From NCBI GenBank assembly GCA_050950205.1, contig JBMNHF010000014.1, forward strand, positions 25,038 through 89,037: DNA of 64,000 nt. The letters are read 5' to 3'. Numbering within the stretch: the first letter of the stretch is position 1; each line of letters starts with the position of its first letter. Under the pieces are notes generated by a model. It was not told where the DNA came from. It worked only from the letters and a program-made list of their open reading frames with translations, and searched no databases. Made by a program: the position numbers and the translations under genes. Below are positions 51,821 through 58,840 of this stretch, piece by piece. This DNA is from WRAV01 sp050950205 (GTDB lineage Bacteria > Bacillota > Clostridia > Oscillospirales > Ruminococcaceae).

Positions 51821-53518
51821 ATGCTGACACGTCTGTACATTCAAAACGTAGCGGTGATCCGCAAGGCCGAAATTCGGCTGGGGACAGGGCTCAACGTCTT
51901 TACCGGGGAAACCGGTGCGGGAAAAACCATCCTCATTTCCGCCATTGATGCGGTGTTGGGGGAGCGCACCGCCCGGGATATGATCCGCACCGGGGAAGAA
52001 AAGGCTATGGTGTCGGCCTTTTTTGAAAACATATCCCCCAGAGCCTTGGAAACCTTGCGGGAGTTGGGCTACGATGAGGACGAAGGTGGAGTGCTTATCA
52101 CCCGGGAGTTAACCTCTGCCGGAAAGAGCACCTGCAAAATCAACGGGATGCCTGCCACCGCCTCGATTCTCAAGCAGATATCCTCTCTGCTGATTCATAT
52201 TCACGGCCAGCGGGATGGCACACAGCTCCTTTCTCCCGAGCGCCATATGGAGATGATTGATTCTTATGGCCGCTTAGAACCTTTGTTGGAGGAGTACCGG
52301 GCTGCTTATCGGCGGCTGCGGGAGCTGGAGGCAGAAATCCAGCGGCTGGCCATGGACGATCAGCAAAAGGCACAGCGAATCGACATGCTCACCTTTCAAA
52401 TCCAGGAGATCGAAGGGGCCGAGCTGGACGATCCGGACGAAGAAGAGGAGCTGTTAGCCCGTAAAAAACTGATCAGCTCCAGCGAAAAGGTGCTGGAAGC
52501 TTTATCAGCTGCCTATTCCGCCCTCAAAGGGGACGAGGAGCGGGAGGGAATCGATGTTCTGTTTGACCAGCTAACGGCGGGAGTGGACATTGCCGGGGAA
52601 TATTTACCTTCCCTTGCTCCCATGGCTGCTCGTCTGGAGGAAATGGGCTATGAGCTGGAGGAGTTTGCCACCGAGCTGCGGGATACTCTGGACAGCTTTG
52701 AATTTGATCCCCAGGAACTGAGCGATATTGAGTATAGGCTGGATCAGCTGTACAAGCTTAAGCGCAAGTACGGTGGGGATATTCCGGCTATATTGGAGTT
52801 TTGCCAAAAGGCTCGGGAAGAGTTGGAGCAGATCACCACCGGGGAAGAGCGTTTGGCTCAGCTGCACATTCAGCGGGAAGAAGCCTTGGAGCAGGCCAGG
52901 AAGTTGGCAGCGGAGCTGACATCCCGGCGGGAACAGGCTGCTGCAGAATTTATCCAACAGGTGGAGGAAGAGCTGGCTTTCCTGGATATGGGAGGGGTTC
53001 GCCTTTCTGCGCAGCGGGAAGAGAAGCCTTTGGCTCCCGACGGGGCCGACAGCATTACCCTGTATGTGGTCACCAACGTGGGGGAGGAGGCAAAGCCCCT
53101 TCATAAAATTGCTTCGGGGGGTGAAATCTCCCGGATGATGCTTTCCATGAAGAATGTGCTGGCCGACCGGGACGATATCGATACCCTTATTTTTGACGAG
53201 GTGGATATTGGAGTTTCCGGGCGGGCCGCTCAAAAAATTGGCCGGAAGCTGGCTCAGGTCTCCAAGGGGCGGCAGGTAATTTGCGTCACCCATCTGGCGC
53301 AGGTAGCCGCCTTTGCCGACAATCACCTGCTGATTCAAAAGGAAGTGGAAGATGGCCGCACCTACACCCGTGTCCGGGAGCTAAACCATCAGGAGCGGGT
53401 GGAGGAACTGTCCCGCATTACCAGCGGCGACAATATTACCGCAACGGCGCTGGAAAACGCCCGGGAGCTGTTGGAGCATGCTCAAAAAACCAAGGCGGAG
53501 GAAGTGCAGATTCATTAG
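51821..53518 (+). CDS. recN: DNA repair protein RecN
   Basis: RecN is an SMC-like ATPase for double-strand break repair. The 565-residue product has FTGETGAGKTILISAIDAVL (Walker A) near the start, long coiled coils (about 150-370), and the C-terminal ABC signature ASGGEISRMMLSMKNVL and Walker B TLIFDEVDIGVSG. It begins at the base after the argR stop, and ends the housekeeping cluster. Confidence 0.96.
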   Translation: MLTRLYIQNVAVIRKAEIRLGTGLNVFTGETGAGKTILISAIDAVLGERTARDMIRTGEEKAMVSAFFENISPRALETLRELGYDEDEGGVLITRELTSAGKSTCKINGMPATASILKQISSLLIHIHGQRDGTQLLSPERHMEMIDSYGRLEPLLEEYRAAYRRLRELEAEIQRLAMDDQQKAQRIDMLTFQIQEIEGAELDDPDEEEELLARKKLISSSEKVLEALSAAYSALKGDEEREGIDVLFDQLTAGVDIAGEYLPSLAPMAARLEEMGYELEEFATELRDTLDSFEFDPQELSDIEYRLDQLYKLKRKYGGDIPAILEFCQKAREELEQITTGEERLAQLHIQREEALEQARKLAAELTSRREQAAAEFIQQVEEELAFLDMGGVRLSAQREEKPLAPDGADSITLYVVTNVGEEAKPLHKIASGGEISRMMLSMKNVLADRDDIDTLIFDEVDIGVSGRAAQKIGRKLAQVSKGRQVICVTHLAQVAAFADNHLLIQKEVEDGRTYTRVRELNHQERVEELSRITSGDNITATALENARELLEHAQKTKAEEVQIH

Positions 53519-53576
53519 CACAATTCCCAGAGTAAAAATTCATTTGGCAAGGGAGTACTTATCCGGCTATTTATCA

Positions 53577-53605
53577 TTGACAGCTTGGTAGGTTCGTGCT
53601 ATAAT
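53577..53605 (+). promoter_or_regulatory. Consensus sigma-A promoter of the tRNA-Ser genes
   Basis: TTGACA (53577-53582) and TATAAT (53600-53605) are both consensus and exactly 17 bases apart, about 22 bases before the first tRNA. Confidence 0.92.
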
Positions 53606-53627
53606 ATGAAACGGTCTGAACGCCTAA

Positions 53628-53716
<89 letters not shown>

Positions 53717-53751
53717 CCAAACTAACCGGCGTAATCAAAAGCCAGCAGCTT

Positions 53752-53842
53752 GGAGAAGTACTCAAGTTGGTGACGAGGCGCCCCTGCTAAGGGCGTAGGT
53801 CGGGTAACCGGCGCGAGGGTTCGAGTCCCTCCTTCTCCGCCA
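53752..53842 (+). tRNA. tRNA-Ser (anticodon GCT)
   Basis: The acceptor GGAGAAG pairs with CTTCTCC (53832-53838). The anticodon stem CGCCC/GGGCG encloses CTGCTAA with anticodon GCT. It has a long variable arm and GTTCGAGTC in the T loop, and CCA is encoded at 53840-53842. The integrase gene that follows suggests that its 3' end is the element's attachment site. Confidence 0.95.
53818..53842 (+). other. Probable left attachment site (tRNA-Ser 3' end)
   Basis: Tyrosine integrases often target tRNA 3' ends and lie beside the attL copy. Here the T arm to CCA of tRNA-Ser(GCT) is followed within 140 bases by the integrase stop. I find no second copy of this sequence in the window, so the right border is not present and the exact core is unknown. 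Confidence 0.5.
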
Positions 53843-53851
53843 CGTGGAAAT

Positions 53852-53881
53852 CCGCATGAACATCACGTTTGTGCGGGTTTT
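53852..53881 (+). terminator. Terminator of the tRNA-Ser transcript
   Basis: CCGCATGAAC (53852-53861) pairs with GTTTGTGCGG (53867-53876), with two G-T pairs, around ATCAC and is followed by GTTTTTC. Confidence 0.75.
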
Positions 53882-53897
53882 TCATATCTAAAAATTG

Positions 53898-53921
53898 ACA
53901 TTTACCCTTACATTTACCCTT
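53898..53921. repeat. Tandem repeat ACATTTACCCTT x2 beside the attachment site
   Basis: Two exact adjacent copies (53898-53909 and 53910-53921) lie between the tRNA terminator and the integrase stop. Such short direct repeats near att sites can be integrase arm-binding sites; this is inference. Confidence 0.55.
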
Positions 53922-53978
53922 TACAGCTTTTTTACAACACAAAGCCGCCACTCTCATAATGGGAGCAGCGGCTATTTT

Positions 53979-55142
53979 TTATGCCTTGCTGATATTTTTT
54001 ATATACTGTTCCATACGGTTTGCAGACTCCGCTTTCATCCTCTCTGTGGCGTGGGCGTAAGTGTCTAGTGTGAATGCAGCGGTGTGATGCCCCAGATTCT
54101 CCTGCACGGTTTTTACATCATCCCCGGACATAAGACTGATAACGGCGTAAGAGTGGCGCAATCCATGGAAAGTCAGATCAGGAAAGCCAAGCGCCGCCAC
54201 AATCCGCTTATAATTCATCCTGACTGTGTGGTGTGGTAAGCGATTGCCTAATTCATCCGTGAACACGAGGCCCCATTCATTCGACCATGCGGCCCCGGCG
54301 CGGAGCTGATCAGCTGCCTGTTGTGCTTTCCGGGCTTTTAGCTTCTCCATGACTACCGGGGCGGGGGTAATTGTCCTGACCTTGTCATGCTTTGTAGTAT
54401 CGAGAAAGTAACGCCCGTCCAGCTTAGATTTTACAAGCTGTTTGTCAATAAGAATTGTTCCCTTTTGAAAATCAACGCTTCCCCATGTGAGGCCGAGGAT
54501 TTCAGCTTGCCGCATACCTGTAAACAAATCCACAAAGTAGATAGCTCCAAACCTGTGATCTTCTATTGCTGCCAGGAATGCCGACACGGTATCATCATCC
54601 ATGACTTTAATATCACGCTTACCAATGCGCGGCAGGGTGCAGGCTTTTGCGGGGTTTGATTTAAGATACCCCAGCTTGATAGCCTGATCCAGCGCCCCAT
54701 GTAAAACACCGTGAATGTTTTTAATAGTTTTGGGAGATTTCCCGGCCTTAGTCAGTTTATTGTAAAATCTCTGGACTTCGTGGGGGGACAGCTTTTGAAG
54801 GGGAACTGCGCCGAGGTTCGGCTTGATATGGTTCTTTGTATGGCCTTTATAGCTGGCCTGGGTGCTCTCTTTGATGCCGCCCATGTATTCAGCCAGCCAA
54901 ATATCCAACCACGCCGAGACGGTCAATTTCAAGGGTTCCACATGAGTGCCGCTGTTAAGATTGCTCTGCACCTGCTGGAGCTTCTGGAGAACTTCTTTCT
55001 GTGTTTTGCCGTAGATGGATTTCTGCTTTTGTTTTCCGGTGCCGGGATCGCGGCCCACGGTGTAGCGGGCCTCCCATGTGCCATCTTTGCGCTGCCGGAT
55101 AGAGCCAGCGCCCTGGGCGTTACGCTTCGCCACTGGGATCAC
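53979..55142 (-). CDS. int: Tyrosine-type site-specific integrase
   Basis: The enzyme would integrate and excise the element at the tRNA. The 387-residue product has an N-terminal arm-binding domain (GSIRQRKDGTWEARYTVG), a SAM-like core-binding domain (about 70-165), and a catalytic domain with R211 in FTGMRQAEI, H326 and R329 in FHGLRH, H352 in LGHH and the nucleophile Y362 in DTYAH. The GTG start at 55142 is close to AAGGACG; a second GTG three codons on is possible. Its start overlaps the end of the XRE gene. Confidence 0.95.
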   Translation of the reverse strand: MIPVAKRNAQGAGSIRQRKDGTWEARYTVGRDPGTGKQKQKSIYGKTQKEVLQKLQQVQSNLNSGTHVEPLKLTVSAWLDIWLAEYMGGIKESTQASYKGHTKNHIKPNLGAVPLQKLSPHEVQRFYNKLTKAGKSPKTIKNIHGVLHGALDQAIKLGYLKSNPAKACTLPRIGKRDIKVMDDDTVSAFLAAIEDHRFGAIYFVDLFTGMRQAEILGLTWGSVDFQKGTILIDKQLVKSKLDGRYFLDTTKHDKVRTITPAPVVMEKLKARKAQQAADQLRAGAAWSNEWGLVFTDELGNRLPHHTVRMNYKRIVAALGFPDLTFHGLRHSYAVISLMSGDDVKTVQENLGHHTAAFTLDTYAHATERMKAESANRMEQYIKNISKA

Positions 55143-55677
55143 CGTCCTTTTTTATATCAAGCAATTTTTCAACGGATTTTTTAATCCCATCATCGGCATT
55201 GTCATATCTGTATGCTACAATTACGGCGCTATCTGACAACGGCAATGTCGCCTCTATTACGCCTTCTTGCTGCACTACCTGTGATGTTATTCCGGGTAGA
55301 TACTCAATTTGAATCTCACCACTCTCGTCTTTTTCTACGCGCGCAACGAAAGAATTTATAGCCGCGAAATACTCAAGTAGCGACAGGGTGCTCGTAGGAT
55401 AAGACATTAACCCATTGCTATGAAAGCTATATAGGACAATATTTTTGTATTTCAAGAGCAATGGGATATTATCAAACGGTGCCGCTCCAATTATAAGATT
55501 AGCCGGCAAGTCCAACACATCGGCGATTTTGACAATTGTTTCAAACGCTAGGCCTTTGCTTTTTCGCGTAAAGGCAGATTGTAAAGAAGTGGGTGGGATG
55601 CCCGCTTGTTCAGCAAGGCTCCTCCTACTCATATGCTCATCCCTAAGAATCAGATCTATTAAATCATAAAAATCCAT
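55120..55677 (-). CDS. XRE-family helix-turn-helix regulator
   Basis: The 185-residue protein has a Cro/C1-type helix-turn-helix (MSRRSLAEQAGIPPTSLQSA, then FETIVKIADVLDLPANLIIG) and a C-terminal domain without catalytic motif. It is probably the element's repressor, acting at the repeats in the divergent region 55690-55830. The ATG at 55677 has GGAGGGG upstream. It is coupled to int. Confidence 0.88.
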   Translation of the reverse strand: MDFYDLIDLILRDEHMSRRSLAEQAGIPPTSLQSAFTRKSKGLAFETIVKIADVLDLPANLIIGAAPFDNIPLLLKYKNIVLYSFHSNGLMSYPTSTLSLLEYFAAINSFVARVEKDESGEIQIEYLPGITSQVVQQEGVIEATLPLSDSAVIVAYRYDNADDGIKKSVEKLLDIKKDGDPSGEA

Positions 55678-55710
55678 ATGCGCCCCTCCATACAATTAGA
55701 TTAGCACATC

Positions 55711-55760
55711 TTAAACGCAATTGCAATTGAAACTTAAAAAACACTTGACTTTAAACGCAA
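55711..55760. repeat. Operator-like direct repeats TTAAACGCAA
   Basis: Two exact copies of TTAAACGCAA (55711-55720 and 55751-55760), 40 bases apart, lie between the XRE and excisionase genes. The second sits inside the promoter spacer. A related inverted form (TTGAACGCCATTGCGTCC on the minus strand) covers about 55783-55800. They are probable repressor sites. Confidence 0.6.
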
Positions 55761-55773
55761 AAGAGGTTACAAT
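55745..55773 (+). promoter_or_regulatory. Promoter of the excisionase-led transcript
   Basis: TTGACT (55745-55750) and TACAAT (55768-55773) are 17 bases apart, with the repeat TTAAACGCAA just after the -35, where a repressor would block RNA polymerase. Confidence 0.75.
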
Positions 55774-55827
55774 GATAATTAAGGACGCAATGGCGTTCAA
55801 ATATAAATACGCGAGAAGGAGAAAAGC

Positions 55828-56034
55828 ATGACAGCCGAAAGAAAAGTTTACAATGTTCGTGAGGTGGGCGCTATGCTGGGCATCTCTACCCCCGCTGCTT
55901 ATGCCCTAGCAGCATCGGAGGGCTTTCCCAGTATCAGGATCGGGGAGCGCCGGATTGTTGTACCCTGTGAGGCTTTTGAAAAGTGGATGCAGGAAGCAGC
56001 AACCGCGCCCAAGCAGGCAAACACAGCCAACTGA
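55828..56034 (+). CDS. xis: Excisionase / MerR-like helix-turn-helix protein
   Basis: The 68-residue protein has the DNA-binding excisionase pattern VYNVREVGAMLGISTPAAYA then FPSIRIGERRIVVPCEAFEKWM. Such proteins bend att DNA for excision. The ATG has AAGGAG seven to eight bases upstream. It is the first gene of the rightward operon of the element. Confidence 0.88.
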   Translation: MTAERKVYNVREVGAMLGISTPAAYALAASEGFPSIRIGERRIVVPCEAFEKWMQEAATAPKQANTAN

Positions 56035-56051
56035 CTGATAAGGAGGAAGGT

Positions 56052-56346
56052 ATGAGTTTAACAAGGTATGAGATGGAAACCATAGTCAACTTACAACGAG
56101 GACAGTCAGCTGGCTATGATTTACACTGCATCTAAGCCCGTTATGCGCAGGCTGGAAAAACTTTGCGAGAAATACCCCGATACATACACCCGCACGGGCG
56201 GCGATTCGACCAGCGCAACATACAGCTGCCCCAAAGACCGCATTCGGTTTGCAGCTCCACCGAGTGAAAAGCGGCGGGAGGCCGGGCGGTTGAATGCTTT
56301 GCGTTATGGGTTCGGCTCCAATAAAGACACCGTGCCCGAGCAATAG
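56052..56346 (+). pseudogene. Frameshifted small element gene
   Basis: From the ATG at 56052 (AGGAGGAAGG just upstream) the frame reads MSLTRYEMETIVN and then stops after 27 codons. Dropping one T at 56091 restores a continuous protein of about 97 residues: MSLTRYEMETIVN, then YNEDSQLAMIYTASKPVMRR, EKYPDTYTRTGGDSTSATYS and KDRIRFAAPPSEKRREAGR. I recall intact proteins of this pattern in Clostridial integrative elements. It is either a true inactivating insertion or a sequencing error. Confidence 0.7.
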
Positions 56347-56358
56347 GGAGGGGAAAGC

Positions 56359-56577
56359 ATGAGCGACAGCGGGAAGAATTTTATAGAAATGTTTTGGGAG
56401 AGCCACAAGGATGTTAAACCCTGCCCATTTTGCGGCGAGAATCTCCCGGTTTTACACAGGGCCTACAACAGGCACAACTATTACTTTATCCGGTGTGATG
56501 TGTGCGGCGCTTCTTCAAAATCATCGAATGACCCGGAAACAACCTTTGCACGTTGGCAGATGCGGAACGGGCGGTGA
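56359..56577 (+). CDS. Lar-like zinc-ribbon protein (restriction alleviation family)
   Basis: The 72-residue protein has two CxxC pairs (KPCPFCGENLPVLHRAYN; IRCDVCGASSKS) and ends FARWQMRNG, the pattern of Lar/phage zinc-ribbon proteins. Lar of the Rac prophage modulates type I restriction; for most relatives no function is shown. The ATG has GGAGGGG seven bases upstream. Confidence 0.75.
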   Translation: MSDSGKNFIEMFWESHKDVKPCPFCGENLPVLHRAYNRHNYYFIRCDVCGASSKSSNDPETTFARWQMRNGR

Positions 56578-56584
56578 TGAATCG

Positions 56585-56911
56585 GTGCCGATCATTCGCA
56601 CAAACCATGAACGGGATTTTTTCATCGCCTCAAATGCCGCTAGCAGTGATCCCCGGCTAAGTTATAAGGCCCGCGGAATCTTGATGTACTTACTATCAAA
56701 GCCGGATAACTGGAAGGTTATCATTACCGATTTAGCAAAACAGTCCCCGGATGGAGAAAGGGCTGTTCGGGCAGGGATGCAAGAACTTATAGACCATGGA
56801 TATACCCAACGGAAAGCCGTTCGAGACAGCAAAGGCCGCTTTATAGAGTGGGAATACACCATCTTTGAATCACCACTTTGCCAAAAGGGCAATCTGGATA
56901 CTTCTAAGTAA
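56585..56911 (+). CDS. Replication-initiator-like winged-helix protein, possibly truncated
   Basis: The 108-residue product starts VPIIRTNHERDFFIASNAAS and continues with SYKARGILMYLLSKPDNWKV and SPDGERAVRAGMQELIDHGY, the N-terminal winged helix of phage replisome-organiser or RepA-like proteins. It stops after LDTSK. In a shifted frame the following bases encode HPLCGYPLVGYPLVGNSRLL, which looks like the usual linker of these proteins, so the gene may be frameshifted near 56912. The GTG start lacks a strong ribosome site. Confidence 0.6.
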   Translation: MPIIRTNHERDFFIASNAASSDPRLSYKARGILMYLLSKPDNWKVIITDLAKQSPDGERAVRAGMQELIDHGYTQRKAVRDSKGRFIEWEYTIFESPLCQKGNLDTSK

Positions 56912-57071
56912 AACATCCACTTTGCGGTTATCCACTTGTGGGTTATCCACTTGTGGGTAATAGCAGACTACTAAGTACTGATAAGACTAAGGACTGACTA
57001 TAACAAATATAAGGTAAAAGGTAAGAAGGGATGTTTGGACAACATCCACCCACCAAAGGAGATGATAATTT
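56912..57071. repeat. GTTATCCACTTGTGG tandem repeats in a short intergenic stretch
   Basis: GGTTATCCACTTGTGG (56926-56941) is followed directly by a second GTTATCCACTTGTGG copy (56942-56956). TTATCCAC resembles a DnaA box and each copy contains the CCACTTGTGG hairpin seen again at 58586 and 58623. They may be replication iterons, or the remnant of a coding linker as noted for the preceding gene. Confidence 0.5.
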
Positions 57072-57428
57072 TTGCTATTCAACTTTAGGATGTTCAGTAT
57101 CATAGCTGAAAGGGCATATCAGACGATCAAAGGCCCTGTGTACTCTCTGGATGATGCTTTATCCGTGTTCGGCTACTATTTCCAGGCATATGAGGATACA
57201 TTCAGAGAGGTTCACCCCAACATAAACGCCAAGCAGATCGCCAGCATCATAGAGCGGATGCCCTGCATTGATGATCTACGCGGTGGGAGCATCGATATTT
57301 ACCCGACAGACTACCCTGTATTGATTGACCAGCACTTTGAAACTCAATACCGAAACTGTGATTACAACATCAATCACTTTTTCAGCGGTGATATTCGCGC
57401 ATTGCGGTATTATGAGAAATTGTATTGA
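57072..57428 (+). CDS. Element-borne hypothetical protein
   Basis: The 118-residue protein is not assigned to a family. It is acidic and aromatic, with FSIIAERAYQTIKGPVYSLD near the start and YRNCDYNINHFFSGDIRALR at the end. I remember similar small proteins in gut Clostridial elements but no function. TTG at 57072 with AAAGGAG nine bases before it is preferred; an ATG at 57090 is in frame. Confidence 0.65.
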   Translation: MLFNFRMFSIIAERAYQTIKGPVYSLDDALSVFGYYFQAYEDTFREVHPNINAKQIASIIERMPCIDDLRGGSIDIYPTDYPVLIDQHFETQYRNCDYNINHFFSGDIRALRYYEKLY

Positions 57429-57784
57429 TGGTCATTGGAGGGAGTTTCTGTACACGATACGCGCGGGCGGGGGGCAATAAGCTTGCGCATAAATTATTGG
57501 AGAATATAGGAGTTTCTGTACACGATACGCGCGGGCGGGGGGAAAGCGGATCTTCCGTCAGTGCTCACCAACTTGGTTACTACTGGCACAATGCGCGCAG
57601 GTGGGGGGAGCGGGAGTTACCGGACACAGTAAAAAAGCAAATGGAGTTTTTGGAAGCCTTAAAAAAGGAGGGGAAAGCGGCATTTCCGGCAGCCATAAAA
57701 AGAAGAAGCCGCCCACCAGCATCACCTGGTAGACGGCCCCACAATACAAAGCTTGCGCCCTCTTACAAAACCAGTATAACATAG
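57425..57784 (+). CDS. Doubtful reading frame over GC-rich repeats
   Basis: A frame of about 119 codons opens with TTG/ATG overlapping the previous stop. Its first third is formed by the two 34-base repeats at 57441 and 57509 read in different phases, and the rest ends in a basic, proline-rich stretch over a mismatched hairpin (GCCG...CGGC, about 57708-57739). No family is recognised. I think the 5' part is not coding; the 3' part could be a small gene. Confidence 0.25.
   Translation: MMVIGGSFCTRYARAGGNKLAHKLLENIGVSVHDTRGRGESGSSVSAHQLGYYWHNARRWGERELPDTVKKQMEFLEALKKEGKAAFPAAIKRRSRPPASPGRRPHNTKLAPSYKTSIT
57441..57542. repeat. Pair of exact 34-base GC-rich direct repeats
   Basis: 57441-57474 and 57509-57542 are identical over 34 bases (from GGAGTTTCTG through GATACGCGCG to a run of six G), 68 bases apart. 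A 15-base piece, ATACGCGCGGGCGGG, occurs again at 58261-58275. They stand out from the AT-richer surroundings. Confidence 0.85.
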
Positions 57785-57834
57785 CGGGCGCAGATCGGCA
57801 ACAAAAAATACTTTTTATAGATTGGGAAAATATT

Positions 57835-58050
57835 ATGGATGGATTTATCGAAATGGGCGATCTGATATTTAAGGCTGATCAACTCGCAAATATGGCCCTG
57901 GCGCTGAATATCGCCATGTTTGAAAGCGGTGAATGCGCAGAAAACTTTGAAGGTGCAATGTATCTTTTTGAAAACCTGATCCGGCAGTATAGCAAGGACT
58001 TAAAGGCCACATTTAGGGAAATCTACCCCAAAAAGGAAGCAGTACAATAA
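57835..58050 (+). CDS. Small acidic hypothetical protein
   Basis: A 71-residue helical protein (MDGFIEMGDLIFKADQLANM, FEGAMYLFENLIRQYSKDLK) with no recognised family. It has only a weak GGGAAAA upstream. It is placed between repeats in the accessory element, and coding is likely from its even codon use and helix pattern. Confidence 0.5.
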   Translation: MDGFIEMGDLIFKADQLANMALALNIAMFESGECAENFEGAMYLFENLIRQYSKDLKATFREIYPKKEAVQ

Positions 58051-58770
58051 TGCTTATAGCGCCCTGTGCTTTAACCGGGGCGCTTTTCCATGCCCGGATT
58101 TCAAATCCGAGTGTACGGCCGTTCCCGGTGAGGTTTCTCGTGGTTCCCCCACGGTTCGGCGTGTGCGTGAAGCTGGGTGGGATTGCATCGCAACAAGTTG
58201 CGATACGTAGATAAGCCCATTGCAGGAAGCTGCAACGCTTTGAAGGAGTTTTCCGCAGCTATACGCGCGGGCGGGTGCTCCCACTTACGGACATTGCCAT
58301 AAGATCAGGGCGGTAATGCCATACCCACTTGTGCTGAAAATTTAGCTGATTTAATGACGGCCCAACTTCGTGCTGTCCGCATTGCCGTCAGTAGTGGACA
58401 GCTTGACCACCCCTGAAAGACGGTGACTTTGATGTACGGACAATTTGACTGTGCCTGAAAATGCGGGCGTTTTGAGTGTCGCCGCAAGGAGAAGTCATTT
58501 TGACTTCGCAGCTTCCTGACTTGCCAAGTCCGATTCCAACCCGCTCAAAATGGGAAGGCTCAATATCGGTGAACATTCTCATTTGCCACTTGTGGCAACG
58601 GTGAGGCCCGGTGGTAAATTCTCCACTTGTGGCGAAAATGGAATTACCCACGCCCTAAGTCTAACATAGGCCGTGGCCGGAATAACCTTCCGGTATAATC
58701 GACAGAAGTGTCGAAAAGCGTACAGGCGGCGTACAGAGACGGTAGAGGCCGTTTGCAATGGAGCCCTATG
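58051..58770. other. Non-coding, repeat- and hairpin-rich stretch, possible oriT
   Basis: No convincing gene in 720 bases. It holds the third copy of ATACGCGCGGGCGGG (58261), degenerate tandem units (58396-58480), the perfect hairpins GAAGTCATTTTGACTTC (58491-58507) and TTGCCACTTGTGGCAA (58583-58598), a second CCACTTGTGG (58623-58632) and CCGGAATAACCTTCCGG (58677-58693). Repeats followed by hairpins in an integrative element suggest a transfer origin or control region, normally just before a relaxase gene. Confidence 0.5.
58396..58480. repeat. Degenerate 42-base tandem units
   Basis: Unit 1 (58396-58437) and unit 2 (58438-58480) share GGACA..TTGAC....CCTGAAA....GG.G..TTTGA spacing. A weaker third unit with CTGAAA...TTTAATG lies at about 58326-58358. 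Confidence 0.6.
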
Positions 58771-58794
58771 TGTTAGCATAGTTGTCGTAGGAGT
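58771..58794 (+). repeat. Left inverted repeat of the IS3 element
   Basis: TGTTAGCATAGTTGTCGTAG begins the element and shares an uninterrupted ATAGTTGTCGTA with the right end. Confidence 0.85.
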
Positions 58795-58840
58795 AATGCG
58801 TTATAATTAGACAATACTACTACGAAAGGTGGAAGAGAAA

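Larger units (their letters stand above)
53843..58770. mobile_element. Left part of an integrative element in tRNA-Ser(GCT)
   Basis: The segment has a tyrosine integrase next to a tRNA, an XRE repressor divergent from an excisionase, small element-type genes and a repeat-rich non-coding end. The base composition and gene style differ from the chromosome to the left. It is probably an integrative conjugative or mobilisable element: no phage structural gene is seen, and no relaxase is reached before an IS3 element interrupts at 58771. Its right end is absent from the window. Confidence 0.75.

Noticed and set aside
56926..56957. CRISPR-like repeats
   Set aside because: Only two adjacent copies with no spacers; they fit iterons or a coding linker better.
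57441..57542. CRISPR repeats with a 34-base spacer
   Set aside because: Only two copies, no cas genes, and the third copy is partial and far away.
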